NCBI RefSeq assembly: GCF_014652855.1
Contig: NZ_BMZP01000008.1
Location: 124,001 to 188,000, forward strand
DNA length: 64,000 bases
Source of the DNA: Novosphingobium pokkalii
GTDB taxonomy: Bacteria; Pseudomonadota; Alphaproteobacteria; Sphingomonadales; Sphingomonadaceae
Direction of reading: 5' to 3'
The position numbers were made by a program, and so were the translations under genes. This document shows positions 1-8,414 of this stretch, in pieces. Position 1 is the stretch's first letter, and each line of letters starts with the position of its first letter. The notes below the pieces were generated by a model. It was given only the letters and a program-made list of their open reading frames with translations, did not search any database and was not told the DNA's origin.

Positions 1-1
1 G

Positions 2-265
2 CTGGACGATGCGCGCCTGCGCCGGATGAAATTCCGCGCCTGGCATCGCGGCACGCGCGAGGCCGACTACATGATCGGCTGCTATTTCGATCGCTTCCAT
101 GGGCAATGGGGCGAGGCCGAAGCCGTGTGGTTTGAAACGCTGATGGACGAGGAAGATGTCGACATCCTCGGCTGGGCGCTGGGCACGCTTTCCGTGCCCG
201 AGGAATACGCCGGCCCGATGATGGACCGCATGCGGCAGCTCGATTACGTGGAGATTCCGCGCTGA
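2..265 (+). CDS. sdhE: FAD assembly factor SdhE (5' truncated by window edge)
   Basis: SdhE (succinate dehydrogenase assembly factor 2 family) promotes covalent FAD attachment to SdhA in the cytoplasm. The open frame runs into the window edge. The visible 87 residues carry the family signature RGTREAD (RGxxE motif, about residues 17-23 of the visible part), followed by the acidic helical region around EEDVDILGW and the end of the domain. Family members are about 85-100 residues, so only a few N-terminal residues are missing. An ATG at 26 exists but lies inside the conserved RLRRMKFRAWHRG stretch and is unlikely to be the true start. mfd follows on the same strand after a repeat-bearing gap, an arrangement common in alphaproteobacteria. 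Confidence 0.9.
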   Translation: MDDARLRRMKFRAWHRGTREADYMIGCYFDRFHGQWGEAEAVWFETLMDEEDVDILGWALGTLSVPEEYAGPMMDRMRQLDYVEIPR

Positions 266-283
266 CGGGTTGGGCCAGGCGCC

Positions 284-466
284 CTTCGACAAGCTCAGGG
301 CGAACGGAGGTCGGGGCTGAATTTTCCGGTTCCCCCGTTCGGGCTGAGCTTGTCGAAGCCCCCTGGCCGGACAGCACAGCGTTGGTGCCCCTTCTACAGG
401 CTCAGGGCGCACGGAACTGAGTGACGCTGTTTCTGGTTTGCCCCGTTCGGGCTGAGCCTGTCGAAG
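284..466. repeat. Two stem-loop copies of an intergenic palindromic repeat
   Basis: Two inverted-repeat pairs lie between sdhE and mfd. The first pairs 284-307 (starting CTTCGACAAGCTCAGG) with 335-358 (ending GAGCTTGTCGAAG); only three central positions differ. The second, more diverged, pairs 391-414 with 443-466. All four arms are versions of the same 24-nt sequence in alternating orientation. The core CTTCGACAAGCTCAGG is a common intergenic repeat in sphingomonads and other proteobacteria. It probably forms hairpins in RNA and could terminate or attenuate transcription entering mfd. Confidence 0.75.
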
Positions 467-503
467 CCCCTTTCCACACGCCAAAGTATTGAAGAACCGA
501 TCC

Positions 504-3500
504 ATGCCAGACCTGTCCCGCATCCTTTCCGCCCGCAGCCCGCTGACGCTTGCCAGCGTGGCGCGGGGCGCGCAGCCGCTGGTCATGGCCGATCTTGCCC
601 GCGCGGCTGCGGCGGCCAAGGCACAAGGCCGCTGCGTGTTCATCACCAGCGACGATGCAGCCCTGCGCGCGGTGGTGGAAAGCGCGGCGTTCTTTGCGCC
701 CGAACTGGACGTGATCGATTTCCCGGCGTGGGACTGCCTGCCGTTCGACCGCGCCTCCCCCGCCCTGTCGATCAGCGCGCGGCGGCTGGCGGCGCTGCAA
801 AAGTTGCAGCACAAGCGCGACGGGCGGCCGCAACTGCTGGTCTCAACGATCAATGCCGTGCTGCAACGCACGCTCACCCCGTTCCGCATCCGCGAATCCA
901 CCCGCCTGTTGACGCCGGGCGTGGAAATCGGCCGCGAAAGTCTGATCGCCCTGCTTCAGCGCCAGGGCTATTCGCGTACCGATACGGTGGTGGACGCGGG
1001 CGAATATGCCGTGCGCGGCTCGGTCTTCGATATCTACCCCACCGGGCTGGATCATGGGCTGCGGCTCGATTTCTTCGGCGATGAGCTGGAAACGCTGCGC
1101 CTGTTCGATCCCACCACGCAGCGTTCGGTGCAGCCGGTGGAAACCCACCTGCTGCTGCCCGCCAGCGAAGCTCTCCTCGACGAAGCCTCGATCAAGCGCT
1201 TCCGCAGCCGCTATCGCGAGATCTTCGGCGCCAATGCCACCAGCGACGCGCTCTATCAGGCGGTGAGCGAAGGCCGCCGCCTGGCCGGCATGGAACACTG
1301 GCTGCCCTTGCTCGAAGAGCGGATGGTCACGCTGTTCGACCATCTGGGCGAAGGCGATCTGGTGGTGCTCGATGCCGCCGCCGCCAAGGCTGCGGAAAGC
1401 CGGCTGGACGATATCGCGGACTATTACGCCGCGCGCACCGAGGCGTCGGCCCGCCAATCGGGCACCTACCGCCCGTTGAAGCCCGATGCGCTCTATCTCT
1501 CGCGCGATGAACTCGATCGCGCTTTGGCGGGCTGGCCGGCGCACCGCACCACGATCTTTGCCGAGCCGGAAAGCGCCAGCGTGGTCGACTTCGGCTTTGC
1601 CAGCTCGCGCGATTTCACGCCCGATCGCGCGCAGGGCGTCAATATCTACGAAGCGGCGGCCAAGCACCTGGCTGCGCTGGGCACGCGCGGCCTGAAGCCG
1701 ATCGTCGCGGCCTATACCACCGGCTCGCGCGCACGGCTGGCCTCGCTGCTGGCGGAAGCCGGCAAGCAGGCCCCTGCCCTTGCGGACACCTGGCAGGAAG
1801 CGCTGGGCCTGGCCGCATCGGGCCGTCCGGTCGCGGTGGTCCTGCCGCTCGAACAAGGCTTTGCCAACGACAGCCTCGAACTGCTGACCGAGCAGGACAT
1901 CCTGGGCGACCGCCTGGTGCGCCGCAAGAAGAAGCGCAAGGACGCCGACGCTTTCCTGGCTGAACTCTCGGCACTGACACCGGGCGATCTGGTGGTCCAC
2001 ATGGATCACGGCATCGGCCGCTACGAAGGGCTCGAAGCGATCACCGTGGGCAAGAGCCCGCACGATTGCGTACAGCTCACTTATGCCGGGGGCGACAAGC
2101 TCTATATCCCGGTCGAAAACCTCGACGTGCTCTCGCGCTATGGCAACGAGAGCGAGAACGTCGCGCTCGACAAGCTGGGCGGCGAAGGCTGGCAGCGGCG
2201 CAAGGCCCGGATGCGCCAGCGCATCCTGGAAATGGCTGGCCAGTTGATGGCCACGGCCGCGTTGCGCGCGCTGCGCCAGGCAGACGTGCTGGCGGTCGAT
2301 CCGGCCAGCTATGGCCCCTTCGTCGATCGCTTCCCCTGGGACGAGACCGAGGACCAGGAACGCGCCATCGCCGATGTCCTGGCCGACATGGCCGAAGGCA
2401 AGCCGATGGACCGGCTGGTCTGCGGCGACGTGGGCTTCGGCAAGACAGAAGTGGCCCTGCGCGCGGCCTTCGTGGCGGCCATGGCCGGGCATCAGGTGGC
2501 GGTGATCGCCCCCACCACGCTGCTGGCGCGCCAGCACTATGCCAATTTCGTGGAGCGGTTTGCCGGCTTTCCCATCCAGATCGGCCGCCTCTCGCGCCTG
2601 GTCGCGGCCAAGGAGGCAACGCAGACACGCGCCGGCCTGGCCGATGGCACGGTGGACATTGTAGTGGGCACCCATGCCCTGCTGTCGAAATCGGTGGAGT
2701 TCAAGCGGCTGGGCCTGGTCATTGTCGACGAGGAACAGCGCTTTGGCGTGACGCACAAGGAAAAGCTCAAGGAGCTGAAGACCGACGTCCACGTCCTCAC
2801 GCTCACCGCTACGCCGATCCCGCGCACCTTGCAGATGGCCATGTCGGGCCTGCGCGAGCTGTCCACGATCCAGACCCCGCCGGTCGACCGCCTGGCGGTG
2901 CGCACCTATGTGATGCCGTGGGACGACGTGACGATGCGCGAGGCCCTGCTGCGCGAACACCAGCGCGGCGGGCAGAGCTTCATCGTCGTGCCGCGCATTG
3001 CCGACATGGCCGAAGTGGAAGACTGGCTGCGCTTGAACGTGCCGGAAATCCGCTTCGTGACGGCGCACGGCCAAATGAGCCCCACCGAAGTGGAAGACCG
3101 CATGAGCGCCTTCTACGAGAAGAAATATGAAGTGCTGCTCTCGACCACGATCATCGAAAGCGGCATCGACATTTCCAGCGCCAACACCATCGTACTGCAC
3201 CGCGCCGATCGCTTTGGCCTGGCACAGCTTTACCAGCTTCGCGGCCGCGTCGGGCGCGGCAAGCTGCGGGCCTATGCCTATCTCACGTATCCCGAAGACC
3301 AGGCCCTGTCGGAAGTGGCGGAAAAGCGGCTCAAGGTGCTGGGCGATCTCGATTCGCTCGGCGCCGGGTTCCAGCTTGCCAGCCACGATCTCGACTTGCG
3401 CGGCGCAGGCAACCTGCTGGGCGACGAGCAATCGGGCCACATCAAGGAAGTGGGCTTCGAGCTGTACCAGTCGATGCTTGAGGATGCGATCCTGGCGGCC

Positions 3501-4007
3501 AAGGCCGGCGATATCGGCCTGGCGCGCGAACGCGAGGCGCTCAGCCCACAGATCACGCTCGATGCGCCGATCATGATCCCGGAAGACTATGTGCCCGATC
3601 TGGCCGTGCGCATGGCGCTCTATCGCCGCATGAACGATGCCGAAGGGGCAGAGGCGGTGGAAGCCCTTGCCGCCGAGATGATCGACCGCTTTGGCCCCCT
3701 GCCACAGCCGACGCAGAACCTGCTGCAACTGATCGAAGTGAAGCGCCAGGCGATCGAGGCGCGCATTGCCAAGATCGACGTGGGGCCAAAGGGCGTGCTG
3801 GTCTCGTTCCACAACGACGATTTCCCCGATCCCATGGGGCTGATCGCCTATGTCGAACGGCTGAAAGGCACGGCCAAGCTGCGGCCGGACAACAAGCTGG
3901 TGATCCAGCGCGCCTGGGGCGATGCGCAAGGCCGCCTCAACGGCCTGGTGCAACTGACCAAGGGCCTGTCCAGCATCGCGCGGCGAGCGGCGAAGAAGGC
4001 GGCCTGA
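504..4007 (+). CDS. mfd: Transcription-repair coupling factor Mfd
   Basis: Mfd removes RNA polymerase stalled at DNA lesions and recruits UvrA/UvrB, so it acts in transcription-coupled nucleotide excision repair. The 1167-residue protein has the full architecture: an N-terminal UvrB-like region, a CarD-like RNA-polymerase interaction domain (about 480-560, starting LTPGDLVVHMDHGIGRYEG), then a superfamily 2 translocase with Walker A GDVGFGKTE, DEEQ box VDEEQRFGV and motif III LTATPIPRTL, the helicase C domain with QLRGRVGRG, and the C-terminal TRCF domain. I chose the ATG at 504 because GAAG at 491-494 is a plausible ribosome binding site. The frame stays open back to a TTG at 489. Length is normal for the family. 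Confidence 0.97.
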   Translation: MPDLSRILSARSPLTLASVARGAQPLVMADLARAAAAAKAQGRCVFITSDDAALRAVVESAAFFAPELDVIDFPAWDCLPFDRASPALSISARRLAALQKLQHKRDGRPQLLVSTINAVLQRTLTPFRIRESTRLLTPGVEIGRESLIALLQRQGYSRTDTVVDAGEYAVRGSVFDIYPTGLDHGLRLDFFGDELETLRLFDPTTQRSVQPVETHLLLPASEALLDEASIKRFRSRYREIFGANATSDALYQAVSEGRRLAGMEHWLPLLEERMVTLFDHLGEGDLVVLDAAAAKAAESRLDDIADYYAARTEASARQSGTYRPLKPDALYLSRDELDRALAGWPAHRTTIFAEPESASVVDFGFASSRDFTPDRAQGVNIYEAAAKHLAALGTRGLKPIVAAYTTGSRARLASLLAEAGKQAPALADTWQEALGLAASGRPVAVVLPLEQGFANDSLELLTEQDILGDRLVRRKKKRKDADAFLAELSALTPGDLVVHMDHGIGRYEGLEAITVGKSPHDCVQLTYAGGDKLYIPVENLDVLSRYGNESENVALDKLGGEGWQRRKARMRQRILEMAGQLMATAALRALRQADVLAVDPASYGPFVDRFPWDETEDQERAIADVLADMAEGKPMDRLVCGDVGFGKTEVALRAAFVAAMAGHQVAVIAPTTLLARQHYANFVERFAGFPIQIGRLSRLVAAKEATQTRAGLADGTVDIVVGTHALLSKSVEFKRLGLVIVDEEQRFGVTHKEKLKELKTDVHVLTLTATPIPRTLQMAMSGLRELSTIQTPPVDRLAVRTYVMPWDDVTMREALLREHQRGGQSFIVVPRIADMAEVEDWLRLNVPEIRFVTAHGQMSPTEVEDRMSAFYEKKYEVLLSTTIIESGIDISSANTIVLHRADRFGLAQLYQLRGRVGRGKLRAYAYLTYPEDQALSEVAEKRLKVLGDLDSLGAGFQLASHDLDLRGAGNLLGDEQSGHIKEVGFELYQSMLEDAILAAKAGDIGLAREREALSPQITLDAPIMIPEDYVPDLAVRMALYRRMNDAEGAEAVEALAAEMIDRFGPLPQPTQNLLQLIEVKRQAIEARIAKIDVGPKGVLVSFHNDDFPDPMGLIAYVERLKGTAKLRPDNKLVIQRAWGDAQGRLNGLVQLTKGLSSIARRAAKKAA

Positions 4008-4015
4008 GCCGCCTT
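3996..4015 (+). terminator. Hairpin over the mfd stop codon
   Basis: Perfect 8-bp stem AAGGCGGC/GCCGCCTT with a 4-nt loop CTGA that contains the mfd stop codon. No T-run follows, so Rho-independent termination is only a possibility. Confidence 0.4.
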
Positions 4016-4033
4016 CAACCGCTGTCCACCAAA

Positions 4034-4060
4034 AATGCGACGCATATGCTTGCACCGCAA
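4034..4060. promoter_or_regulatory. Two adjacent TGC-N3-GCA inverted repeats upstream of the beta-barrel gene
   Basis: ATGC-GAC-GCAT (4034-4044) and TTGC-ACC-GCAA (4050-4060) lie 16 nt apart centre to centre, about 200 bp before the outer-membrane protein gene. The same TTGC-N3-GCAA pattern recurs in a cluster at 54244-54626. No regulator is identified; this is a pattern-based call. Confidence 0.35.
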
Positions 4061-4257
4061 CGTTTTTTCGGAAATGCCCCGCACCAGTCGCGTGGCGCCT
4101 GCTGCAATGCGGCATTTTTGCAACACCGCACAGATCAGTTCGGCGCCAATTGTGACACTGCGTTGACCAACCTGCAAATCTGGACCTATCGGCGCGCCAC
4201 GGTCACGTCATTGCGATGTTTCCGGCAATAAAAAATCCAGTTTGCAGGATATAGATC

Positions 4258-4839
4258 ATGAAGAAGTTCTTTGCCCTTGGCGCCGCCATGGCCGCCGTTG
4301 CTTGCTCCGCGCCCGCGATGGCCCAGGATGCAGAAGTTCAGGGCGGCGTTTCGTTCGGCGTTGTTGGCGGTTACGATCACGTGACCCTGTCCGGCGGCGG
4401 CGAAAAGGAAAGCAAGGACGGTTTCGCCTATGGCGCCGTGCTGGGCTATGACAAGGTCATCGGCCAGGGCACGGTTGGCGTCGAAGCGGAAATCGACGGC
4501 ACCACGGTCAAGGAACGCAACGACGTCTACAGCATCAAGGGCGGTGTTGATCTCTATGCCGGCGCGCGTGCGGCCTATGCCGTTGCACCGGGCCTGTCGG
4601 TCTATGCCAAGGCCGGTTACACCAACACCCGCGTGCGCGTGGATTACGGCAACCGCTATGGCGTGAACGTGGACGGCTTCCGCGTGGGCGGCGGCGTAGA
4701 AGCGGCTGTGACCAAGCAGATCGCGGCTCGCGTCGAATACCGCTACTCCGACTACGGTCACACCTACGTCGCGAACGTGGACACCGGCATTTCGGCCCGT
4801 CGTCAGCAGGTCATGGCCGCGCTCGTCACGCGCTTCTGA
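4258..4839 (+). CDS. Small outer-membrane beta-barrel protein (OmpA-like/Opa-type porin family)
   Basis: A 193-residue protein with a clear Sec signal peptide (MKKFF, hydrophobic Ala-rich core, cleavage after AMAQ near residue 23). Alternating amphipathic strands rich in Tyr and Gly follow, and the chain ends in aromatic Phe (ALVTRF), the usual C-terminal recognition signal for BAM-mediated insertion. Length fits an eight-stranded barrel of the outer membrane protein beta-barrel family (compare Omp25/Omp31). AGGAT at 4246-4250 is the ribosome binding site. The preceding 250 bp holds no other gene but has TGC-N3-GCA repeats. The exact role (structural, adhesion, small porin) cannot be read from the sequence. 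Confidence 0.85.
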   Translation: MKKFFALGAAMAAVACSAPAMAQDAEVQGGVSFGVVGGYDHVTLSGGGEKESKDGFAYGAVLGYDKVIGQGTVGVEAEIDGTTVKERNDVYSIKGGVDLYAGARAAYAVAPGLSVYAKAGYTNTRVRVDYGNRYGVNVDGFRVGGGVEAAVTKQIAARVEYRYSDYGHTYVANVDTGISARRQQVMAALVTRF

Positions 4840-4846
4840 TCGGGCA

Positions 4847-4874
4847 GGCCGGAGCGTTTCACCGCGCTCCGGCC
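4847..4874. terminator. Bidirectional hairpin between convergent genes
   Basis: Perfect 10-bp stem GGCCGGAGCG/CGCTCCGGCC with an 8-nt loop. It sits between the end of the beta-barrel gene (+) and the end of the GGDEF-EAL gene (-), whose stop codon lies in the loop. T-runs are weak. Confidence 0.55.
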
Positions 4875-6199
4875 GCCATTCGCGCCATCGCCGCGCTGTC
4901 CAGCGGCCCGGCGCGCAGGAAACCCTGGAACAGCGTCACGCCTTCCTGCGCCAGAACCTCCAGTTGTTCGGCGTTTTCCACCCCTTCGGCCACCACGGTC
5001 AAAGACAGCGCGCGCGCCATCGCCACCATGGCCGCCAGGATCGCCCGGTCGCGGTGATCGCGGGCCACGTCCCGCACCAGCGATTGATCGAGCTTGAGCG
5101 TGTCGAGCGGCAGCGCCTTGAGCGTGCGAAAGTTGGAAAAGCCGGTGCCGAAATCATCGAGCGCCACGGCCACGCCCTGCGCCGCAAGCGTGCGCAGCGC
5201 CGCCGCGCAGCCCTCGAAATCGGCAATCAGCGTCTGCTCGGTAATCTCGATGGTCAGCCGTTCCGGCGCAAAGCCGGCGGCATCGGCGCGCGCCAGCAGG
5301 CCCTGCGCGAAATCGGGCAAGGCAAAATCCTCTGCCGTCACGTTGAGCGACAGGCGCAGCGGTGCCGGCCATGCCGACGCCCCGGCCAGCGCCGTGGTGG
5401 CGATGGCCTGGGATAGTGGCGCCATCTGGTCCGCCCGCTCGGCCACGGCAAACAGGGTTTCTGCGCCGATCCGGCCCAGCCCCGGATGCTCCCACCGCGC
5501 CAGCGCTTCCGCCCCGGCCAGCGCGCCATCGGCCACGCGGAACTGCGGCTGATAGAGCACGGCGATTTCATCGCGGTGCAGCGCGCCGATCAGGTCTGCC
5601 TCCAGCCGCGCGGCGCTGCGCCGCCCGGCGCGATGGCTCCCATCCGCCCAGGCCAGCCGCCGCGCCCCGCTGCGCAGCAATTGCGCCAGGGCCTGGTCGA
5701 GCCGGTCGAGCAGGGCGCCGCCGTCCTCGTGCGCCTGCCCGCGCAGCAGGGCAATACGCGGCAACAGGCGCACGGCGTCTCCGCCCAGCGCCAGCGGCCG
5801 CGCGATGCTGCGCCCCAGCGCCTGCGCCAGCACCTGCCAGCGCTCCCGGCTGCGCGGGCTGCCGCAGGCGATCAGGAATTCCCCGCCCGAAACCCGCGCC
5901 ACCAGCGGGGCCGGATCGCCCGCCTGCGCCGGCCCCAGCTCCTCGGCCGCGAAATGGGCAATGCGCCGCGCCACTTCGGCCAGCACGCGATCGCCACCGC
6001 CATGGCCAAACGCCAGATTGACCGCCTGGAACCGGTTGAGCCCGATCAACATGGCCTGGATTCCGGCACCGCCGCGCGCTGCATCCAGCCAGGCGCGCGC
6101 TGCCGCGGCGTCTGCCAGGCCGGTCAGGGCATCCTGGCCGGAAAGCGTGCCGTCTTCTTGCGCAGGCGCAGCGGGATCGAAAGGTGCAAACGATGTCAT
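4859..6199 (-). CDS. GGDEF-EAL protein, probable c-di-GMP phosphodiesterase
   Basis: A 446-residue soluble protein that turns over the second messenger c-di-GMP. The N-terminal GGDEF domain (about 20-180) is degenerate: SGGEF at 104-108 replaces the catalytic GGDEF signature. The EAL domain (about 200-440) keeps the catalytic set: EAL at 231-233, LSLN, ITE, DDFGTGFSN, TLKLDQS and AEGVE. The likely activity is therefore c-di-GMP hydrolysis, with the GGDEF part as a possible GTP-sensing or dimerisation domain. No transmembrane segment or sensory domain is visible, so localisation is cytoplasmic. It is convergent with the beta-barrel gene and divergent from nadK. Confidence 0.92.
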   Translation of the reverse strand: MTSFAPFDPAAPAQEDGTLSGQDALTGLADAAAARAWLDAARGGAGIQAMLIGLNRFQAVNLAFGHGGGDRVLAEVARRIAHFAAEELGPAQAGDPAPLVARVSGGEFLIACGSPRSRERWQVLAQALGRSIARPLALGGDAVRLLPRIALLRGQAHEDGGALLDRLDQALAQLLRSGARRLAWADGSHRAGRRSAARLEADLIGALHRDEIAVLYQPQFRVADGALAGAEALARWEHPGLGRIGAETLFAVAERADQMAPLSQAIATTALAGASAWPAPLRLSLNVTAEDFALPDFAQGLLARADAAGFAPERLTIEITEQTLIADFEGCAAALRTLAAQGVAVALDDFGTGFSNFRTLKALPLDTLKLDQSLVRDVARDHRDRAILAAMVAMARALSLTVVAEGVENAEQLEVLAQEGVTLFQGFLRAGPLDSAAMARMAAGAR

Positions 6200-6341
6200 T
6201 GGCCATGCCGCGTAGCAGAGCGGTTCCCGTCCTGTCTGCCCCTGGCCACACCTGAGACATTTTCGGATTGCGCCATTATGGGTCGCCCCATATCACGCCC
6301 CCGGTTTGCGCCGCGCGTCCTGCGGCCGGGGATGGATGACA

Positions 6342-7145
6342 ATGGCAGCGATCGGATCGGCAAGCGGTGCCACATACGAACGGCTTGCCCTGCTCGCCTC
6401 TCCCACGGAGCGGGCGCAGGAAGCCGCGCGGATCATGGCCAGCACGCACGATTGGGTGCCGTTTGACGAAGCCGAGGCCGTGGTCGTGCTGGGCGGCGAT
6501 GGCTATATGCTCCAGGTGCTGCACCAGATGCTCGACACCGATCGGGTGGTTCCGGCCTATGGCCTGAACCTGGGCACCGTGGGCTTCCTGATGAACCGCC
6601 AGAAAAGCAGCCGCGCGCTGGAAGAGCGGATCGCCCGCGCGCGGCCGGTGGCAATCAGCCCGCTGCGCATGGATGCGGTGACCGCCAGCGGAGAAACGCA
6701 AAGCTGCTATGCCATCAACGAGGTTTCGCTGCTGCGCGAAACCCGCCAGACGGCCAAGCTGGAAGTGGTGGTCAACGGCAAGACCCGCATTCCCGAACTG
6801 TCGTGCGATGGCGTGCTGGTCGCCACGCCAGCGGGTTCGACCGCCTACAACCTGTCTGCCAACGGCCCGATCCTGCCGCTGGGCGCCAATATCCTGGCGC
6901 TCACCCCGATCAGCCCGTTCCGCCCCCGCCGCTGGCGTGGCGCGATCCTGCCCGACACGGCCGAGATCGTGTTCCGCGCCCTCGAATCGGTCAAGCGCCC
7001 GGTGCTGGTGGTGGCCGACCAAAAGGAAGTGCGCGACGTGAGCGAAGTGCGCGTGCGCGCCTGGCGCGATCACCAGCTTACCTTGCTGTTCGATCGCGGC
7101 CGCAGCCTGGACGAGCGGATTTTCGCCGAACAGTTCATGAGTTGA
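6342..7145 (+). CDS. nadK: NAD kinase
   Basis: NadK phosphorylates NAD to NADP with ATP or polyphosphate. The 267-residue protein has the family signatures: VVLGGDGYML (GGDG motif, catalytic Asp), the NE(V)S segment, and the Gly-rich CDGVLVATPAGSTAYNLSANGP motif split around the STAYNLSA core. Three starts are possible: TTG 6306, ATG 6336 and ATG 6342. GGGGATGG at 6328-6335 is best spaced for 6342. It is divergent from the GGDEF-EAL gene and is followed by the tRNA-Asn genes. Confidence 0.94.
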   Translation: MAAIGSASGATYERLALLASPTERAQEAARIMASTHDWVPFDEAEAVVVLGGDGYMLQVLHQMLDTDRVVPAYGLNLGTVGFLMNRQKSSRALEERIARARPVAISPLRMDAVTASGETQSCYAINEVSLLRETRQTAKLEVVVNGKTRIPELSCDGVLVATPAGSTAYNLSANGPILPLGANILALTPISPFRPRRWRGAILPDTAEIVFRALESVKRPVLVVADQKEVRDVSEVRVRAWRDHQLTLLFDRGRSLDERIFAEQFMS

Positions 7146-7186
7146 TCGCAAAGCCCGCGCTGTGGAAAAATTTGCCCGGCGGCGAC

Positions 7187-7214
7187 TTGCCATGGGCGAA
7201 ATGAGTGCTATTAG
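7187..7214 (+). promoter_or_regulatory. Promoter for the tRNA-Asn pair
   Basis: TTGCCA (7187-7192), a 16-nt spacer and TATTAG (7209-7214) make a sigma-70-like promoter ending about 30 bp before the first mature tRNA. The call rests on match and position only. Confidence 0.5.
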
Positions 7215-7244
7215 CGCGCACCTGTCCTGGGCAACCGGGACTGC

Positions 7245-7319
7245 TCCCTGATAGCTCAGCGGTAGAGCTCTCGACTGTTAATCGAGCGGCCGTAGGTTCG
7301 AATCCTACTCAGGGAGCCA
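7245..7319 (+). tRNA. tRNA-Asn (GTT), copy 1
   Basis: A 75-nt cloverleaf with encoded CCA. The acceptor stem TCCCTGA (7245-7251) pairs with TCAGGGA (7309-7315), the discriminator is G, and CCA is at 7317-7319. The anticodon stem is CTCGA/TCGAG around loop CTGTTAA with GTT at 7277-7279. The T-loop GGTTCGAATCC is canonical. Confidence 0.97.
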
Positions 7320-7375
7320 TCTTCTTTCTGCCCAACGGCAGAAAGCCCATATCGCCCCGGCACCGCCGGGCCTGT

Positions 7376-7450
7376 TCCCTGATAGCTCAGCGGTAGAGCT
7401 CTCGACTGTTAATCGAGCGGCCGTAGGTTCGAATCCTACTCAGGGAGCCA
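7376..7450 (+). tRNA. tRNA-Asn (GTT), copy 2
   Basis: Identical in sequence to the first copy, with its anticodon GTT at 7408-7410 and CCA encoded at 7448-7450. The 56-nt spacer (7320-7375) shows no separate promoter, so the two are probably cut from one transcript. It is convergent with the outer-membrane protein gene that ends at 7467. Confidence 0.97.
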
Positions 7451-7466
7451 CCCTCAATCATCCAGA

Positions 7467-8414
7467 TCAGAACGTGCGGCGCAGGCCGAGCCCGACTGCC
7501 GTGCTTTGTCCGGCCACCTGGCCCAGGCTGCGCGTAACGAAGGTATCCAGCCACATCCGGCGCGACAGGCCGATGTTGGCCACCACTCCCAGTTCGACCC
7601 AGCCATCGGGCACCCGACTGGCGACCAGCGCCGGCCCCGGGCCCGCGCCGCCTGCCCCGCCGCCGCCCGGCATCTCGCCGCCCGCGCCGCCGGTGCCGCC
7701 GTTCGGCTGAAGCGAAACGGCCGCATTGCTGGTCCAGCGCGCAGAAACGAAGGCTCCCACGCTCCGCTCGAACGGGCCGCCGATCCGGCGATCGAGCCGC
7801 AGATGCGCCGCACCCGACCAGGCCGGCATCGCCTGCGTCGCACCGCTCTGGTTCAGCGCCAGGCGTGACTGTACATAGCCGGCGGCCAGCGTCGGCGTCA
7901 GGAACCACCCACCATGCAGCGGCAGCGTGCGCCCCACCGACCCGGCAAAGCCGAACAGCGTGGTAGCCGGCGCGGCGCCGGCGGCATTGCGCCCCTGCGC
8001 AAAGGCCGGTGCGTGGCTGGCCGATCCCTGGCGCTGCCGCCCCAGGGTGGCCTGCCCCTCGACAATCCAGCCATCGAAGGTACCGCCGCCGGCAACACTC
8101 GCCACGTGGTATGTGCTGGGAGGATAGGGAGAATGGCTGGTCGTGGCACTGCGATAGGCGGTAATCGCCGCGCGTACATAGCCTCTGCCCAGCCGCCGGG
8201 TGAGGCGCGCCTCGCCAAACGGCGCAGCAGCGCCACCATCGGGCCGGGTCACCCCTGCCGAAAGACCTGCCATCCATTGATCGACCGTGCCGCCGGCTGA
8301 GGGATCAGCCTGGCGCGCCGCAGGGGCGGCATCATCCGCCGCCCGCGCCGGGCTGCCGCCACCCAGCGCCACGACGCAGCCCCATGCCGCAAGACCGAGG
8401 GTGGCGCGCATCAT
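7467..8414 (-). CDS. Outer-membrane beta-barrel protein linked to the virB-kinase operon
   Basis: A 315-residue exported protein of unknown function. It has a signal peptide (MMRATLGLAAWG..., cleavage near ARAA), amphipathic strand pattern throughout and a terminal Phe (GLRRTF), typical of a transmembrane beta-barrel. A Gly-rich loop around residues 235-265 contains GGEMPGGGGAGG. Its start overlaps the stop of the histidine kinase gene by ATGA (8411-8414), so the two are translationally coupled. A similar MPGGGG-type segment occurs in the periplasmic part of that kinase. It may be a surface component or a sensed partner of the kinase; this is inference. Confidence 0.75.
   Translation of the reverse strand: MMRATLGLAAWGCVVALGGGSPARAADDAAPAARQADPSAGGTVDQWMAGLSAGVTRPDGGAAAPFGEARLTRRLGRGYVRAAITAYRSATTSHSPYPPSTYHVASVAGGGTFDGWIVEGQATLGRQRQGSASHAPAFAQGRNAAGAAPATTLFGFAGSVGRTLPLHGGWFLTPTLAAGYVQSRLALNQSGATQAMPAWSGAAHLRLDRRIGGPFERSVGAFVSARWTSNAAVSLQPNGGTGGAGGEMPGGGGAGGAGPGPALVASRVPDGWVELGVVANIGLSRRMWLDTFVTRSLGQVAGQSTAVGLGLRRTF

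Noticed and set aside
843..4115. A 1090-codon open frame on the minus strand opposite mfd
   Set aside because: High-GC DNA leaves antisense frames open; the composition is His/Gln/Arg-rich with no motif, while mfd on the other strand is complete.
7245..7450. tRNA-Asn pair as an integration site of a genomic island carrying the virB genes
   Set aside because: No integrase gene and no repeat of the tRNA 3' end near 18-20 kb were seen, and base composition of the virB genes matches the neighbours.
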